Part shown: positions 34,601-43,441 of the stretch, in pieces
Layout: each line of letters begins with the position of its first letter
Numbering within the stretch: the first letter of the stretch is position 1
Origin: Paenibacillus cellulosilyticus
GTDB taxonomy: Bacteria > Bacillota > Bacilli > Paenibacillales > Paenibacillaceae
Reading direction: 5' to 3'
DNA length: 44,706 nt
Assembly: GCF_003182255.1 (NCBI RefSeq)
Contig: NZ_QGTQ01000041.1
Coordinates: 1-44,706 of the forward strand
Translations under genes and position numbers: made by a program
Notes under the pieces: generated by a model
Database searches by the model: none
What the model saw: the letters and a program-made list of their open reading frames with translations, nothing else
What the model was told of the DNA's origin: nothing

Positions 34601-37600
34601 CAGGATCGGCGTAATCTCAAGGCCGTTCAAGTGTGCAGTCTGACCGCTAATGATGAAATTCATCTGTCCATCTTTAACGGCTACGTTGTTGTAAACCTTC
34701 TCCGCAATACTCTCTTTGCCTGAAGAGATCGTACCGTAATCTTTGCCTTCGATGACCACATTCGTACGAATGGAACCAATCCAGTCACCTGTGTACGATT
34801 TGACGGAATAATAGCCATTCGGCAAATCGACTTTGAACTCATACGAGGCTCCAAAATAAGCTACAAAATCGCGACGCAGAGCATCCGTTGCTGAACCACG
34901 GTCACGATCGATCATTCCCGTGCTGTCCGTTAGACCATAACCGCGTTCAGGCGTGTACAGCACGCTGCGCGTCACTTCGGTATAACCATCTGCAACAGGA
35001 GCGCCAACTGGACCAAAATCATATTTGTACTTCGCCGATTTCGTATCAATCGTGACTTCATCGGATGGGACCGATTCGCCGGCGCCGTTAACGCCCGTGA
35101 CACGGACTGTATACGATTGGCCTTCAGCCATTCCGCCCATCGTAAAGCCAGCTACCGTTGCCGTGCCGACCATGGAGTAGGACGACTCTGGATCGGATGC
35201 TAGTTTACGATAAATTTTGTAAATATCCGCTGTGTCGTCCGCATTCCATTTCAATACGGCGCCTGCGTTGCTGACACTTCCTGCAATCAGTCCCGTGATC
35301 TTCGCTGGTGCGTTAGCTGGCAGCTCGACTTCCTTCACGGACTGCGCAAGCGGCAGATTCAACTCTTGAATTCCTCCAGCAAGCAGACGCGCTAATTGAA
35401 TCGCACCATACTCTTGGAAGTGAGTATTGTCTGCAGAACCGGCAGGGAACGCTTGGTAAATACCTGGATCGGTATACAGGAACACGGATGCCGTCGCTGC
35501 ATATCCAATCGAATTGTAATAGTCGATACTGAGTGCGCTAAGATCAACTAACGAGACGCCTTTGTCAGCAGCAGCTTCCTTCATCGCTTGCACGTATTCA
35601 GGGAAGCTGACGTTGAACTTGCCGGTGTCTGCATTGTAATCGCGGCGGCCCATCGGCGTAACGAGGATTGGGATCGCTCCACGCTGCAGTGCGCCTTCGA
35701 CGTAGTAGTTCTCTAGGAAGTTCTTATAATCAGCTGGCGATGCATAACGCTCTGGGATGCTGACCGTCGCATCGTTATGGCCGAATTGAACGAGGAAATA
35801 GTCACCTGGCTTCAGCGCCCGCAGGATATCATCCAGACGTCCTTCGGCAATGAAATTTTTCGTACTGCGGCCGCCAATCGCTTGGTTGTTAAACGATACA
35901 TCATTGTTGAAGAACTTAGACAGCATTTGTCCCCAGCCTGCTTGCGGCTCCCAGTACGGATCGTAGGTCTGTACCGTTGAGTCACCTGCGATGTAGACCG
36001 TTGGAATTTCACCTGGCTGACGATCTGCCTGCCTCGTAATGACGATCGAGTTAATCTTCGCTGCTGTTCCGCTGAAGTTGAAGTTCAGTTGACCATCGAC
36101 CAGCGCGATCGCAAACTCCATCTCTAGATATTGTCCAGCCGTCTTCGCGGTTTCCTGCACCTTCTGAGTGCTTTCTACGTTGATCGCAACGTCCGTCGCA
36201 TCGGTCGCATCACCAGCGATAATCGACACCGTATAGTCGCCATTCGGCAAATCTACGTTAAACGACGTATCCTGTACCAACGCGAAGTCCGAACGAATCG
36301 GATCAGACGTACCGCGGTCTGTCGTCGTTACTTTGGAAGAATCGGCAAATCCGTATTTTAACGCTGACGTATATTTGTTCGCTGCTGTAACCCGCGTATA
36401 ACCATCGGCCAGTTCGCCATTACCAAAATCGAACCGTTGAACGCCGCCTTCCGGCAGCTCTGTTGGCGGTATGTATACGGAGCTCGATACGATTGTCGAA
36501 GCAGCCGACTCGCCTACTTCATTCACAGCAATAATTTGATAATAATTGCGCTTCGTCGTATCTGCACTCGTATCGTTATAGGCCGGAACCGACGTTTGCC
36601 CAACTTCGGTGAACGTACCATCAACTGCATCCGAACGCAGCACCCTGTAGCTCGATGCTCCATCTGTCAGACTCCAGCTCAATTGAACGGAGCCTGCATC
36701 AACGTCCGTCACCACCACGCCAGCAGGTGTCGCCGGAGGCTGCGGTGCTGGAATTTCAGTGACGCTCACTGGTGCGCTGCGCTCGGACTCCAAGCCACTC
36801 GCACTTATAGAGCTTACATAATAGCTGTAGCCACTGCCTACTGTTACCGCGTTATCGATGTAAGACGTATTCGCAGCTTGTCCAATTAACGTCGGCTCGC
36901 TGCCTGCGCTATCGCTGCGGTATACCGAGTAGCTTATCGCTTCGGCAACAGCGCTCCATCCGAGCGACACGCTGGAGGATGTAAGGCCTGTTACCGTAAG
37001 CCCCGCTGGTGCTGCCGGCGGCTGCTCGACGACCTGCTGAATGTCTAGTCCGTTCAAATAACCGCCTACACCCGAGCCCGTCACCCCTACCGTTAACTGC
37101 CCGTCACTTACGGTTGTCCGATACGTTGCCGAATTGACAACTTGCTTAGAGCTAATGCTGCCAGCTGTGGCACCTTCGAGCGTTATGGTCGTCTTCGTCG
37201 TAGAGGTACCGGCCAAGAGATCGCCGGAGTATGCCGTTACGTCATATTGACCATTCGGCAGATCAACACTAAACGTATAGGATGTACCAAGTACAAAATC
37301 GTTCGTCATGTCATCGCCGCCCGAGCGATTGCGCGACGCCACCACTTGATCCAGTCCATAGCCTAACTCCGATGAATAGAGCAGCGATTCACTAACCCCT
37401 ATGTAACCGCTCATTACCGGGCTTGTCGCCGTGCCGAAGTCGAACTTCTTCACGATTGGGTCTACTGCGGCCGCATAGGCTGCTTGTACACCGACCGGCA
37501 ATCCCGATACGAATGTCGAGCATACGAGCGCTGCAGCTAGGAATGACTTGAACCCTTGTCGTCTCATCGAAACAGCAGAACTTTTGGCCGATTTCCCTAT

Positions 37601-37621
37601 TAAGTTGTTTCTATCTGTCAT
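31616..37621 (-). CDS. Secreted CE12 rhamnogalacturonan acetylesterase / PL11 rhamnogalacturonan lyase fusion
   Basis: This 2001-residue extracellular enzyme has a signal peptide ending near VQAAYAAA (residue 52). Three copies of a malectin-like beta-sandwich open with (K/R)(F/Y)DFG (near 60, 395 and 900), mixed with FN3 domains. A CE12 SGNH esterase spans about 535-780: [31 protein letters not shown] and [10 protein letters not shown] carry the Ser, Gly, Asn and Asp/His blocks. A PL11 rhamnogalacturonan endolyase domain spans about 1225-1820, with [20 protein letters not shown] and several calcium-loop repeats such as [10 protein letters not shown] and [10 protein letters not shown]. Two similar C-terminal modules of about 85 residues ([16 protein letters not shown]) probably bind carbohydrate. 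The esterase should strip acetyl groups so that the lyase can cut the RG-I backbone. The ATG at 37621 is chosen for GGGGAAG upstream; an ATG ten codons earlier is possible. A perfect cre site lies upstream. Confidence 0.9.
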   Translation of the reverse strand: MTDRNNLIGKSAKSSAVSMRRQGFKSFLAAALVCSTFVSGLPVGVQAAYAAAVDPIVKKFDFGTATSPVMSGYIGVSESLLYSSELGYGLDQVVASRNRSGGDDMTNDFVLGTSYTFSVDLPNGQYDVTAYSGDLLAGTSTTKTTITLEGATAGSISSKQVVNSATYRTTVSDGQLTVGVTGSGVGGYLNGLDIQQVVEQPPAAPAGLTVTGLTSSSVSLGWSAVAEAISYSVYRSDSAGSEPTLIGQAANTSYIDNAVTVGSGYSYYVSSISASGLESERSAPVSVTEIPAPQPPATPAGVVVTDVDAGSVQLSWSLTDGASSYRVLRSDAVDGTFTEVGQTSVPAYNDTSADTTKRNYYQIIAVNEVGESAASTIVSSSVYIPPTELPEGGVQRFDFGNGELADGYTRVTAANKYTSALKYGFADSSKVTTTDRGTSDPIRSDFALVQDTSFNVDLPNGDYTVSIIAGDATDATDVAINVESTQKVQETAKTAGQYLEMEFAIALVDGQLNFNFSGTAAKINSIVITRQADRQPGEIPTVYIAGDSTVQTYDPYWEPQAGWGQMLSKFFNNDVSFNNQAIGGRSTKNFIAEGRLDDILRALKPGDYFLVQFGHNDATVSIPERYASPADYKNFLENYYVEGALQRGAIPILVTPMGRRDYNADTGKFNVSFPEYVQAMKEAAADKGVSLVDLSALSIDYYNSIGYAATASVFLYTDPGIYQAFPAGSADNTHFQEYGAIQLARLLAGGIQELNLPLAQSVKEVELPANAPAKITGLIAGSVSNAGAVLKWNADDTADIYKIYRKLASDPESSYSMVGTATVAGFTMGGMAEGQSYTVRVTGVNGAGESVPSDEVTIDTKSAKYKYDFGPVGAPVADGYTEVTRSVLYTPERGYGLTDSTGMIDRDRGSATDALRRDFVAYFGASYEFKVDLPNGYYSVKSYTGDWIGSIRTNVVIEGKDYGTISSGKESIAEKVYNNVAVKDGQMNFIISGQTAHLNGLEITPILLAPTNLKLDELQVDKDPVETQLSWTGVDGAAMYRVYRKASDASTPELLSEVTGTTFRDTTGDVGQQYVYTVTAVDNTGFESVSSNELQISTIDPSIALAPVPSNLKVQAIGKNSVTIEWTGSDDARAYNVYRASKANGTFKLIGKTKEWNYTDTTILTTVPYYYKVAAINAGGISAQSSTLATEAVTTLYRNMEYLDRSPVAVKQQDGVYVGWRMLGLDPDTIAFNVYRDGVKLNAKPITSSTNYFDASGTDQSQYRITQVLNNIESPATKSFGVWSQQYLSIPLQKPADAYTKDGQPYTYSAGDSSVGDLDGDGQYEIVMLWSPSNAKDNSQAGYTGIVYMDAYRMDGTRLWRINLGPNIRAGAHYSPFMVYDLDGDGKAEVVLKTADGTIDGQGKVIGDSSKDNRNSSGYVLLGDEFLTVFNGLTGGAVSTVSYDPPRGDVSAWGDAYGNRVDRFLASVAYLDGEHPSVIFSRGYYTRTVIVAYDFVNGKLTKRWKFDTNEIDNGSIYTAQGNHNMSVGDVDQDGKDEIMFGSLTLDDNGEVLYSTGLGHGDAMHFGDLDPTRPGLEVFDVHEHTDSAYGLELHDAATGDIIWGVHTGIDTGRGLSADLDPNYPGEEMWATTVTDEQQVQLTGLYSAQGQLISTNIPSSTNFGIWWDGDLLRELLDHQWNTTLKSGVGKIDKWNYETQTTDNILTATGTLSNNSTKGNPMLQADLFGDWREEVIWRSADSSEMRIYTTTDMTDYRIRTLMHDPVYRLGVAWQNSGYNQPPHTSFFLGAGMTMPSAPRIQYVAPQSEEKAMGAPGKPVLSSDNGYDTGLLDGSYNITMNMWYGYNGSTYKLYENGVLIDTKKLTDNSPTAQTAVTSVSGKTNGKYTYTCELINSWGTTECSTLTVTVKDASPGKPVLSNDNWDNNGDYTVSMNMWWGTNATTYKLYENGVLIDTQSLKAKTPEAQSAATVITGRAKGTYEYRVELVNDAGVTESAVMVVTVTK

Positions 37622-37690
37622 ATAATTGCTTCCCCGCTTTCTTATGATCATGTGTCAGTCGAACCTTGATGTAGGAGCTAATCGAATAGA

Positions 37691-37705
37691 TTGCAACCGC
37701 TTACA
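37691..37705 (+). promoter_or_regulatory. cre site (CcpA) upstream of the CE12/PL11 gene
   Basis: TTGCAACCGCTTACA matches WTGNAANCGNWNNCW at every defined position. It lies 70-84 bases upstream of the ATG at 37621. Confidence 0.7.
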
Positions 37706-37912
37706 ACAATTTCGAACGATGAGGCTGCGGTTCTGATGCCGGCCCCTCTCTTGAATAGGCTTCGTACCACTCCTTTTATGCTTGCAGATATTGTGACGGT
37801 GGTTTCATTTACCACTTCGCTATTAAAATACCACAAAAAACGAAAAAATCAAATAGAAAAACAGATATATCGTTCATAAAACGGACACATTCGGCAGTAA
37901 ACAAAGTTAAAG

Positions 37913-37943
37913 CAAAAAGAGCCCCGATAGGTCTTGGGACTCT
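37913..37943 (-). terminator. Intrinsic terminator of the BtrH-like gene
   Basis: On the minus strand AGAGTCCC and GGGGCTCT pair (one G-T) around a 10-base loop, followed by TTTTTG. It lies about 50 bases after the stop at 37991. Confidence 0.8.
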
Positions 37944-37990
37944 TGTTTGTTTCAAAGGTTTCATAGCTGTGGTTCGGAATAGATTTGATG

Positions 37991-39013
37991 TTACAGACGC
38001 GATAAAGATATAGTGCTTTCATTTTGTATGGCATGTAATATCGATTCAATATTGTTTGTCTCGATTTCAATCAGCCTTGGGATTTTAGACATTATATTCC
38101 TTATAATTTTATTATCTTGTGTGAGAAAATATTTCATTATCATATTCCTAAACGCTAGCGTCGTATTCATAATCTCTAGCGATAGTTCTTCATTGATCTG
38201 ATAATGCCGATTGAGGAATCTCACAAGCAACAGGATACATTGTTTATGTTCATATAAGATTTGAAATGGCAAAAGAGATAGATGCTTATCATTCTCCAAC
38301 TGCATTTCCAAGCACGCTAATAAACTATCGTAAACTTTGATTCCAAATACGGCATCATCCGCAATGGATCTATCCACGTTCATTCTCAAACGATTGACCG
38401 TTTTCTCAGCATTTATGTAATCCTGTAACAGCTGACTAGCTAGCACATAGTCAAATGTGTACGCTATTCGTTTCTTTAACGAAATAAAATAGAGATGCGT
38501 CGACCAATCCTCGGGGAATGCAAGATTATTAATGGATTGATTCATTTCCTCAAATCCTATTTCCATCTGTGATAACTGATGACTTTTATTATAGTCATAG
38601 TCCAATATATTAAATTTCTTCCTGTCTTCATCAAATCCATAAACTAGAAAATTGTTAATGCTAAGACCAGGATTGTTGCTTTCGAAAAACTTCGGATCAT
38701 ACCATGCATAAATATAAGTTTCATTCTCTAAAGCGTTACGGAACAATACGGATAAATCCATATCTTTAATTAAATCCAGTTTGATTTTTTGCACATGTAA
38801 AAAGGGGTTATGAGGAAGATCCAGTATGTTATGCGTAAGATAGAACTCTAACCAATGCGAATCCTGCATCCATCCATAGCGAGTATACAGTTGTAGATAG
38901 TTGTTCAGCATCCAGTTTACCCCTTGCTCTTCTTGCGTAATAACGGAGAGAGGCAGCGCATGATGCTTATACCCATAAACTTTTGGCATTGTAATAGGCA
39001 GTTTTAAACTCAT
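37991..39013 (-). CDS. BtrH-N-like (C39-peptidase-fold) protein of unknown role
   Basis: This 340-residue soluble protein has an N-terminal half with the pattern of BtrH-N / papain-like C39-fold proteins: YIYAWYDPKFF near residue 100 and NNFLVYGFDEDRKKFNILDYD near 119-139. In functional relatives the corresponding positions carry a Cys near the N-terminus and a His in the HYVLVYG strand. Here no N-terminal Cys is evident and the His is replaced by Asn-Phe, so catalysis is doubtful. The rest is helical. Such proteins occur near peptide or aminoglycoside natural-product clusters, but none is seen here. The ATG at 39013 has AAGGA eight bases upstream; an ATG three codons earlier is too close to it. 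The gene is AT-rich compared with the carbohydrate region and has its own terminator. The family call is tentative. Confidence 0.45.
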   Translation of the reverse strand: MSLKLPITMPKVYGYKHHALPLSVITQEEQGVNWMLNNYLQLYTRYGWMQDSHWLEFYLTHNILDLPHNPFLHVQKIKLDLIKDMDLSVLFRNALENETYIYAWYDPKFFESNNPGLSINNFLVYGFDEDRKKFNILDYDYNKSHQLSQMEIGFEEMNQSINNLAFPEDWSTHLYFISLKKRIAYTFDYVLASQLLQDYINAEKTVNRLRMNVDRSIADDAVFGIKVYDSLLACLEMQLENDKHLSLLPFQILYEHKQCILLLVRFLNRHYQINEELSLEIMNTTLAFRNMIMKYFLTQDNKIIRNIMSKIPRLIEIETNNIESILHAIQNESTISLSRL

Positions 39014-39060
39014 CAACAGCATCCTTTCTATTGGTTGGGATGTAATCTAGCATCATTCTT

Positions 39061-39075
39061 CCATTTGTGAAATGG
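39061..39075. promoter_or_regulatory. Perfect 15-base palindrome upstream of the BtrH-like gene
   Basis: CCATTTGTGAAATGG has 6-base arms and a GTG centre and lies 48-62 bases upstream of the ATG at 39013, where an operator would be expected. No cognate regulator is identified. Confidence 0.35.
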
Positions 39076-39167
39076 GTTTCATTATGAGTTCTATGTAGTC
39101 ATATTGTAAACGAATTGTTTTGTAAAAGTATGCTGATATTTGTCGCCAGTAAAATTATTTTCTTTAA

Positions 39168-39362
39168 ATGTTAATAGAACCATTTCATTTGTTATTAACT
39201 TTTCGTCTAATCAATGAATGTTATAGGAAGGTTCATGCAATATGTTGGATTGCTGTTTCAACTTGGGGCCGCAAAGAAAGCATCAATTACCGGACGCACT
39301 TCGATGCTATGAAAGCATTGGAAGGCATTATCGGTTCGCCGGGTCTGATCTACTTCTCATAA
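39168..39362 (+). other. Possible gene remnant (64 codons)
   Basis: An open frame with no ribosome binding site runs through this gap. Its second half (from ICWIAVSTWGRKE to GIIGSPGLIYF) is less AT-rich than the first and reads like the tail of a real protein, while the first half looks non-coding. I recognise no family. It may be the 3' end of a lost gene. Apart from this and the palindrome, the gap 39023-39409 shows nothing. Confidence 0.2.
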
Positions 39363-39409
39363 CCCACTGTTTGTCCCTGCATCAACTAAGCAATTAAGGA
39401 GGCACTGCC

Positions 39410-39898
39410 ATGCGTAAAGTTATAATCATCCTGATAGCCTGCTCCTTGCTTCTTATTGCAGGTTGCTCCCGACCTTCGGCCATCCAAACGGATGAAACAA
39501 AGGCGTTCCAGAACGACATCCTGTCGCAGTACGCTACCATCAAGCAGCTAACCATCGACTCTGGTGATACAGGCTTGTCATTCCACTTTGTCATGGATGG
39601 CAGCGATAACGAGTTGAAAGCCATATTCGAGGAAACACGCCAATTCTTTCTCAGCGAGTCTGTGCAGACAAAGATCGTGAAAGAGCGCTATGCCGATAAG
39701 CATGCCACACGAAATTTTCCCTATCCCGATGTTGAGATTGTCTTCATGCTGCACGACAAGGATACGGCCGACTACAAATACACTTCTAGTTATTACGGTT
39801 CAAGCACCGATCCTAGCATCGTCGACAACTATCGAACCTGGTATTACTTTGAGGGTAATAAGGCTGGGGTAAAGCTGGAGCAAAACCGCGTGAGTTAA
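39410..39898 (+). CDS. Small lipoprotein of unknown function
   Basis: This 162-residue protein has a lipoprotein signal peptide (MRKVIIILIACSLLLIAGC; lipobox LIAG with Cys19). A mature part of about 140 residues starts SRPSAIQTDETKAFQND and contains mixed alpha/beta segments (YATIKQLTIDSG, LSFHFVMDGSD, VEIVFMLHDKD). It should be anchored on the outer face of the membrane. AAGGAGG is seven bases before the ATG. Its base composition resembles the main chromosome rather than the AT-rich array that follows. No family or partner is recognised, and it stands alone on the plus strand. Confidence 0.75.
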   Translation: MRKVIIILIACSLLLIAGCSRPSAIQTDETKAFQNDILSQYATIKQLTIDSGDTGLSFHFVMDGSDNELKAIFEETRQFFLSESVQTKIVKERYADKHATRNFPYPDVEIVFMLHDKDTADYKYTSSYYGSSTDPSIVDNYRTWYYFEGNKAGVKLEQNRVS

Positions 39899-39930
39899 TC
39901 GAGTAAGAGCGAGTGACTAGCACTGTCCTT

Positions 39931-40545
39931 TTACAGATGTACTTGCGGATCCACATATGGTGGTTCTGAAGAGTTAAATATGATGTGAATTAAAGAGAAA
40001 GACAAATGGCCCTTTCGTTTCCATATTGGAAGTCGGAAGGGCTTATTCATTAGACGAGTCAATAGCTCTTGTATTTGTCTTACGATGTACTTAAGTTGAT
40101 ATCCATCTAGAATTGTTAAACCAATATTATGTATATTCCTTACAGCTATTCTCTTCATTTAAGCCTTGCCAACTCCATTCGAGATAATGCCTAGTTTGTA
40201 TTTTGGCTTCACTAAATGGAGAGAGAATCTCTTCGGCTCCTTCTTCAAATATGCAAGTATTACAAAATAATCCCCATATGAATTCGATAGCATTTCATTG
40301 TACAACTCATTCATGTTTATGAAATCTCGAAACAACATCAATTCTATTGATTTATGGAATCTCTATTGTTCACAAAGCCCATCCAGTGCCTATTATTTTC
40401 GGAATAAAATTTCCAAAACTCATCCCATTTAAGATCTGCAGCTAATAGAAAACGGTGATTTTGAAATGTCATCTTCATCGAGAACAACTTAGTTAAAGAG
40501 TAATTCAAAAACGTGTTATCTAAATCAGTAATAATCGCTACGCTT
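39931..40545 (-). pseudogene. Decayed HAD-superfamily hydrolase in the integron-like array
   Basis: Two HAD motifs survive. Motif I is AIITDLDNTFLNY (about 40495-40535), and a motif II-like KLGIISNGVGKA lies about 110 residues later (ending at 40162). Between them, the cap-like sequence DLKWDEFWKFYSENNRHWMGF runs into DSINQ followed by TAG. One base shift there joins IELMLFRDFINMNELYNEML in the next frame, so a frameshift lies near 40345-40355. A TAA then follows VGKA (40159-40161). The frame stays open for another 75 codons (to 39931) but shows no clear HAD motifs. The 5' end lacks a usable start. It is the leftmost unit of the repeat-separated array. A gene lost by several small lesions fits best. 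Confidence 0.6.
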
Positions 40546-40577
40546 TATACATACCATCATCTTCGACTTGATAATAA

Positions 40578-40799
40578 TTTGAATAACCTCTTTATATTTA
40601 TTAATCCTCCTTGGCTTAAAGGCACCCGCCCGGTTCGTCAGACTTAGCAGTGTTGACCAACCGCTCTCGTTTCCTTGAAATATCGGTCAATCATTTCTCA
40701 ATAAAATAATAAATTGAAATTTTTTGGATTTGTCTACAACCCCACAACATCTTAAGAGAAAAGACCTAAAACGTGAATATGGTGTTAGGTTTAGAAATC
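40578..40799 (-). repeat. attC-like repeat, copy D (degenerate, enlarged)
   Basis: The left third aligns with the other copies (CTTTATATT, AATCCTCCTTGGCTTAAA, GACTTAGCAGTGTTGACC on the plus strand). The right end keeps GTGAATATGGTGTTAGGT, whose GTTAGGT and its complement ACCTAAC fit the classical GTTRRRY/RYYYAAC boxes exactly. About 90 AT-rich bases (roughly 40685-40768) interrupt the right half. An AAGGAGG on the minus strand near 40605-40612 belongs to the repeat and need not be a ribosome binding site. Confidence 0.65.
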
Positions 40800-40826
40800 A
40801 GCTTCATTAAAACATGATTAAAACTT

Positions 40827-40859
40827 GAAGCCCATTTCACGTTATGTAAAATGGGCTTT
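40827..40859 (-). terminator. Terminator-like hairpin after the kinase gene
   Basis: On the minus strand AAAGCCCATTTTAC and GTGAAATGGGCTT pair around a short loop, followed by CAAGTTTTAATC. It starts just after the stop codon at 40866 and lies inside the cassette, before the attC-like copy D. The T run is weak. Confidence 0.6.
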
Positions 40860-40865
40860 CGTAAT

Positions 40866-41921
40866 TTATATGTTCTGAAAATATTTATTTAACTCTGAGG
40901 AGGAACTAACTTGGATAAGTTCTCTTGTTCTAATTAATGTCTGATTGAAAATCCTATACCCTTCTTCATTCTTTACTACTCTATATTTTTTCCTTCGCCA
41001 TTCTTTACATAAATATTCACTTTCAGATTGGATTACCCAATCAGGAACTTCACTCTTTATTTTAGATAAGTCTTTATAAAAAGAATCCAAAGTTTTATAT
41101 CGTAGTTTTATCGCATTAATTATTACTCTGTTTATTTTTGAACAATATATCGGCAATGGAGGAATCACATTTATTAACTGATCTTTTGCAACAAGCTTTT
41201 TTAGTTGTTTTATTCCCTCTTGGTAGGTATTTTCAAGATCCAATTTCACCTTACTTAACTCAGCATAATATTCTATGTCTGTTGGTAGTGATCCATTAAC
41301 TAATTGAAAAAGAATTAATCCTATTTGATATATATCCGATTGAATTGAATAAATTCCTTTTAAAAAAACTTCAGATGATCTATACATATAAGGTATTGGA
41401 TCTTCCATCAATACTTTTGCACCAATTGACTTTACAGAGCCTAAATCAACAATTATTGGCTTATTACCATCATATATAATGTTCTCGAGTTTCAAATCAC
41501 GATGAACTAACCCAAGATTATGTACATCACTAACACCTACTATTAATTCCATAACAATATCGATTGCCTGTTTTAAAGATATTTGTGATAGTCCACAAAA
41601 TTTATCAAGAGTATTCCCCTCAAGATATTCCGTTACAATGACCAATTGAGACCCAGTCTGAGCGTCAATAAATGAATCAAATACATTCACGATATTTTGT
41701 TTATCTCTGAGTTTAATTAATGTTTCTACTTCATGTTCAATGTTTTGGTCATTATCCCAAGGAATCGGAATAAATTTAACGAATACCTTTTTTTTAAAAG
41801 TTTCATGATAGCCTTGAAAAGCTACACTTGAGCCTTCAAAAATCTCTGTCTCCAACTTGATATTTCTTTCCTTTAGGAAGAACTCTTGATACATAGGTAG
41901 ATTTGAAGCATCACTACTCAT
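40866..41921 (-). CDS. Hanks-type serine/threonine protein kinase
   Basis: This 351-residue soluble kinase has the core residues: Lys49 in VFVKF, the alpha-C Glu (64 or 66), the catalytic loop HRDLKLEN (Asp142) and the metal site DLG (Asp159, DLG instead of DFG). PYMYRSSEVF replaces the APE segment, and SDIYQIGLILFQLVNG follows. About 75 residues after the kinase fold (from PDWVIQSESEYLCKEW) are basic and of unknown fold. There is no membrane segment or PASTA domain, so it is not a PknB-type cell-wall kinase. It overlaps the upstream 154-residue gene by four bases (ATGA), so the two are co-translated. Both lie in one cassette. Cytosolic kinases paired with a nuclease-like protein suggest phage defence or stress signalling; this is inference. 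Confidence 0.85.
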   Translation of the reverse strand: MSSDASNLPMYQEFFLKERNIKLETEIFEGSSVAFQGYHETFKKKVFVKFIPIPWDNDQNIEHEVETLIKLRDKQNIVNVFDSFIDAQTGSQLVIVTEYLEGNTLDKFCGLSQISLKQAIDIVMELIVGVSDVHNLGLVHRDLKLENIIYDGNKPIIVDLGSVKSIGAKVLMEDPIPYMYRSSEVFLKGIYSIQSDIYQIGLILFQLVNGSLPTDIEYYAELSKVKLDLENTYQEGIKQLKKLVAKDQLINVIPPLPIYCSKINRVIINAIKLRYKTLDSFYKDLSKIKSEVPDWVIQSESEYLCKEWRRKKYRVVKNEEGYRIFNQTLIRTRELIQVSSSSELNKYFQNI

Positions 41922-42382
41922 ATTATCTCCTCTAATAACAAGTAAGCAATCACTTGCTGGCTTTTGGATGAATATCTTACTTCGTTAAAGCTCGCCCATA
42001 ATGGGTGTTTAGGAAGCTCCTTAAATTTCTTTTTAGTTTTTTGTGTTTTTATCTTAGTTAATTTTACTGCATAACCAAAGTCAGATATCGCCAAATCAAT
42101 TATTCCTTCCGCCTTTACTCTCTCAATTGAAGGACTTCTTTGTCCATTTGAAGCGATTTCCAAAATTAATCTATCAATCTCAGTAAATCTCTTAATTATC
42201 ATTTGAATATAATTGTAAAGCTCTCTAAGAGCCTCTCCAGAGTCGTTAGACAAAACAAATTTTTCAATTACCAAGGACCGTTCATTCTTATTGAAAGTAG
42301 ATACGTATATTTCATTTGAGCTAATTGAAAAACCTAAAATATTAATATATGACATCCCCTTTGATAAAGGTAATATATACAT
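41918..42382 (-). CDS. RNase H/RuvC-fold-like protein (DUF3010-like) paired with the kinase
   Basis: This 154-residue protein begins with strands ILGFSISSNEIYVSTFNKN (about 15-33). Helix EALRELYNYIQMIIKRF (50-66), strand DRLILEI (70-76), helix SIERVKAEGIIDLAI (85-100) and strand YAVKLTKIK (105-113) follow. That order of strands and helices, and the first-strand GFSISSNEI pattern, resemble DUF3010-type RNase H/RuvC-fold proteins. The catalytic Asp/Glu set is incomplete (the first-strand acidic residue is Ser), so it may bind rather than cut nucleic acid. Its stop overlaps the kinase start. The start codon lies about 60 bases from attC-like copy A, the usual place for a cassette's first gene. 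Fold assignment is by pattern only. Confidence 0.55.
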   Translation of the reverse strand: MYILPLSKGMSYINILGFSISSNEIYVSTFNKNERSLVIEKFVLSNDSGEALRELYNYIQMIIKRFTEIDRLILEIASNGQRSPSIERVKAEGIIDLAISDFGYAVKLTKIKTQKTKKKFKELPKHPLWASFNEVRYSSKSQQVIAYLLLEEII

Positions 42383-42444
42383 GAGAATTCTACCACAAAA
42401 TCATGTTGATAGAACATGTTGTCTTATCTTAGATATTCGTTTAT

Positions 42445-42592
42445 TTCACCTAAGGTCTTTGTTTTCACGAACCCTCACTGGCCGGGTACGACGGACTTAG
42501 CAAGTGCAGGGTTGCCCGTCCTCGAAAATTACCTGCCCGGACCGAGGGCCGGAATGGCCCGATGCGTGAATAGGTTGTCATCTGAAGGGCTA
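42445..42592 (-). repeat. attC-like repeat, copy A
   Basis: On the plus strand it runs from CTTTGTTTTCACGAACCCTC through GACTTAGCAAGTGCAGGGTT and GGACCGAGGGCC to GCGTGAATAGGTTGTCATCT. The inner pair is TTTTCAC/GTGAATA and the outer boxes are CACCTAAGG (left) and GTCATCTGAAGG (right). The two outer boxes do not match each other; each matches the far end of its own cassette. The TAG of the 215-residue gene lies at its right edge. Confidence 0.9.
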
Positions 42593-43237
42593 CACTTCCT
42601 TGAAATACAATTCACGTAGGTCATTAGCAATTGTTTTGTATCTTTGATAATCGCCATTAATAAATTCGTCATATATAAGTTTAATGGCTGAGATATAAAT
42701 AAATATAAGTAAAATTATTAGAGCAATAATTAGAAAAATCATAACTACTGTTTCTAAATTATCCGTATATTTATTTAATATATTTGTATATGTTGCAGAA
42801 ATTATTGGAATAAGAACAGACAGAAATATCCCTCGTCCTACAAAGAAAGGTATCTTTATATCTTCGGATTGCTTCTCGACAATCTTTATTAATAGATCTA
42901 TCTTTTTAGGTTCTGTATCAATGCCTTCATTTCTCAAGAACTTTTTCAATCCATCAATTCGCACTTGATAATAACTTTTCCCTCCATTATCAAACTCAAT
43001 AACTCGGTCCCTTTCCAAGATTGAATCTCTCAGAAATACAAGATACCAAATAATAAGTGATGAAAACCCAACATTCTCCCATACCGAGTGCAATGCATAT
43101 TTCAAAATCACAATCAGGAGAATACTTATTACTAATGCCACCATGGATCTGTTAAAGTTTCTCCATTTTAACTTCTTAATAATAATATGTGACAGGCTTA
43201 GATCCGTTTTGTAGAGTCTTAAAAGTTTATGCGCCAT
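42590..43237 (-). CDS. Four-helix membrane protein of unknown function (cassette gene)
   Basis: This 215-residue AT-rich gene encodes two pairs of membrane helices (about 30-50 and 58-70; 128-148 and 160-188). A cytoplasmic-looking basic segment lies between them (VIEFDNGGKSYYQVRIDGL, then an EGIDTEPKKIDLLIKIVEKQ helix), and a charged tail follows. I recognise no family. The ATG at 43237 has AAGGAG about nine bases upstream and lies just after the outer box of attC-like copy B. The stop codon falls within the outer box of copy A, so the gene fills its cassette (about 815 bases from break to break). That compact layout is typical of integron cassettes. Confidence 0.7.
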   Translation of the reverse strand: MAHKLLRLYKTDLSLSHIIIKKLKWRNFNRSMVALVISILLIVILKYALHSVWENVGFSSLIIWYLVFLRDSILERDRVIEFDNGGKSYYQVRIDGLKKFLRNEGIDTEPKKIDLLIKIVEKQSEDIKIPFFVGRGIFLSVLIPIISATYTNILNKYTDNLETVVMIFLIIALIILLIFIYISAIKLIYDEFINGDYQRYKTIANDLRELYFKEV

Positions 43238-43254
43238 TTTCTCTCTCCTTGTAG

Positions 43255-43430
43255 TCTTTCAGATGACGTCTTTGTATTCACGAACCCTCACTGGCTTAAG
43301 GTGCTATACCCCGGGTCCGACGGGCTTAGCCAGTGCAGGGTTGTCCGGCTGCTCACGCTCCCCCGAAATCCCTCTGCCGCACTGAGGGCCGAATGGCCCG
43401 GTGCGTGAATATAATGTTATATGAAGGTAC
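43255..43430 (-). repeat. attC-like repeat, copy B
   Basis: This is the most complete copy. On the plus strand CTTTCAGATGACGTC is followed by TTTGTATTCACGAACCCTCA, then CTGGCTTAAGG, GGGCTTAGCCAGTGCAGGGT, CCGAAATCCCTCTGCC, GAGGGCCGAATGGCCCGGTG and CGTGAATATAATGTTATATG. Inner pair TATTCAC/GTGAATA; the GGGTTCGTG...CAACCCT and CCCTC...GAGGG arms allow a folded structure. The left outer box pairs with that of copy A, the right with that of copy C. Confidence 0.92.
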
Positions 43431-43441
43431 AGCTTCTTCGA

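Noticed and set aside
40604-40612. AAGGAGG on the minus strand as a ribosome binding site for the HAD gene
   Set aside because: The same position in other repeat copies reads AGTGAGGG, so it is part of the degenerate attC-like repeat; no start codon follows at proper spacing.
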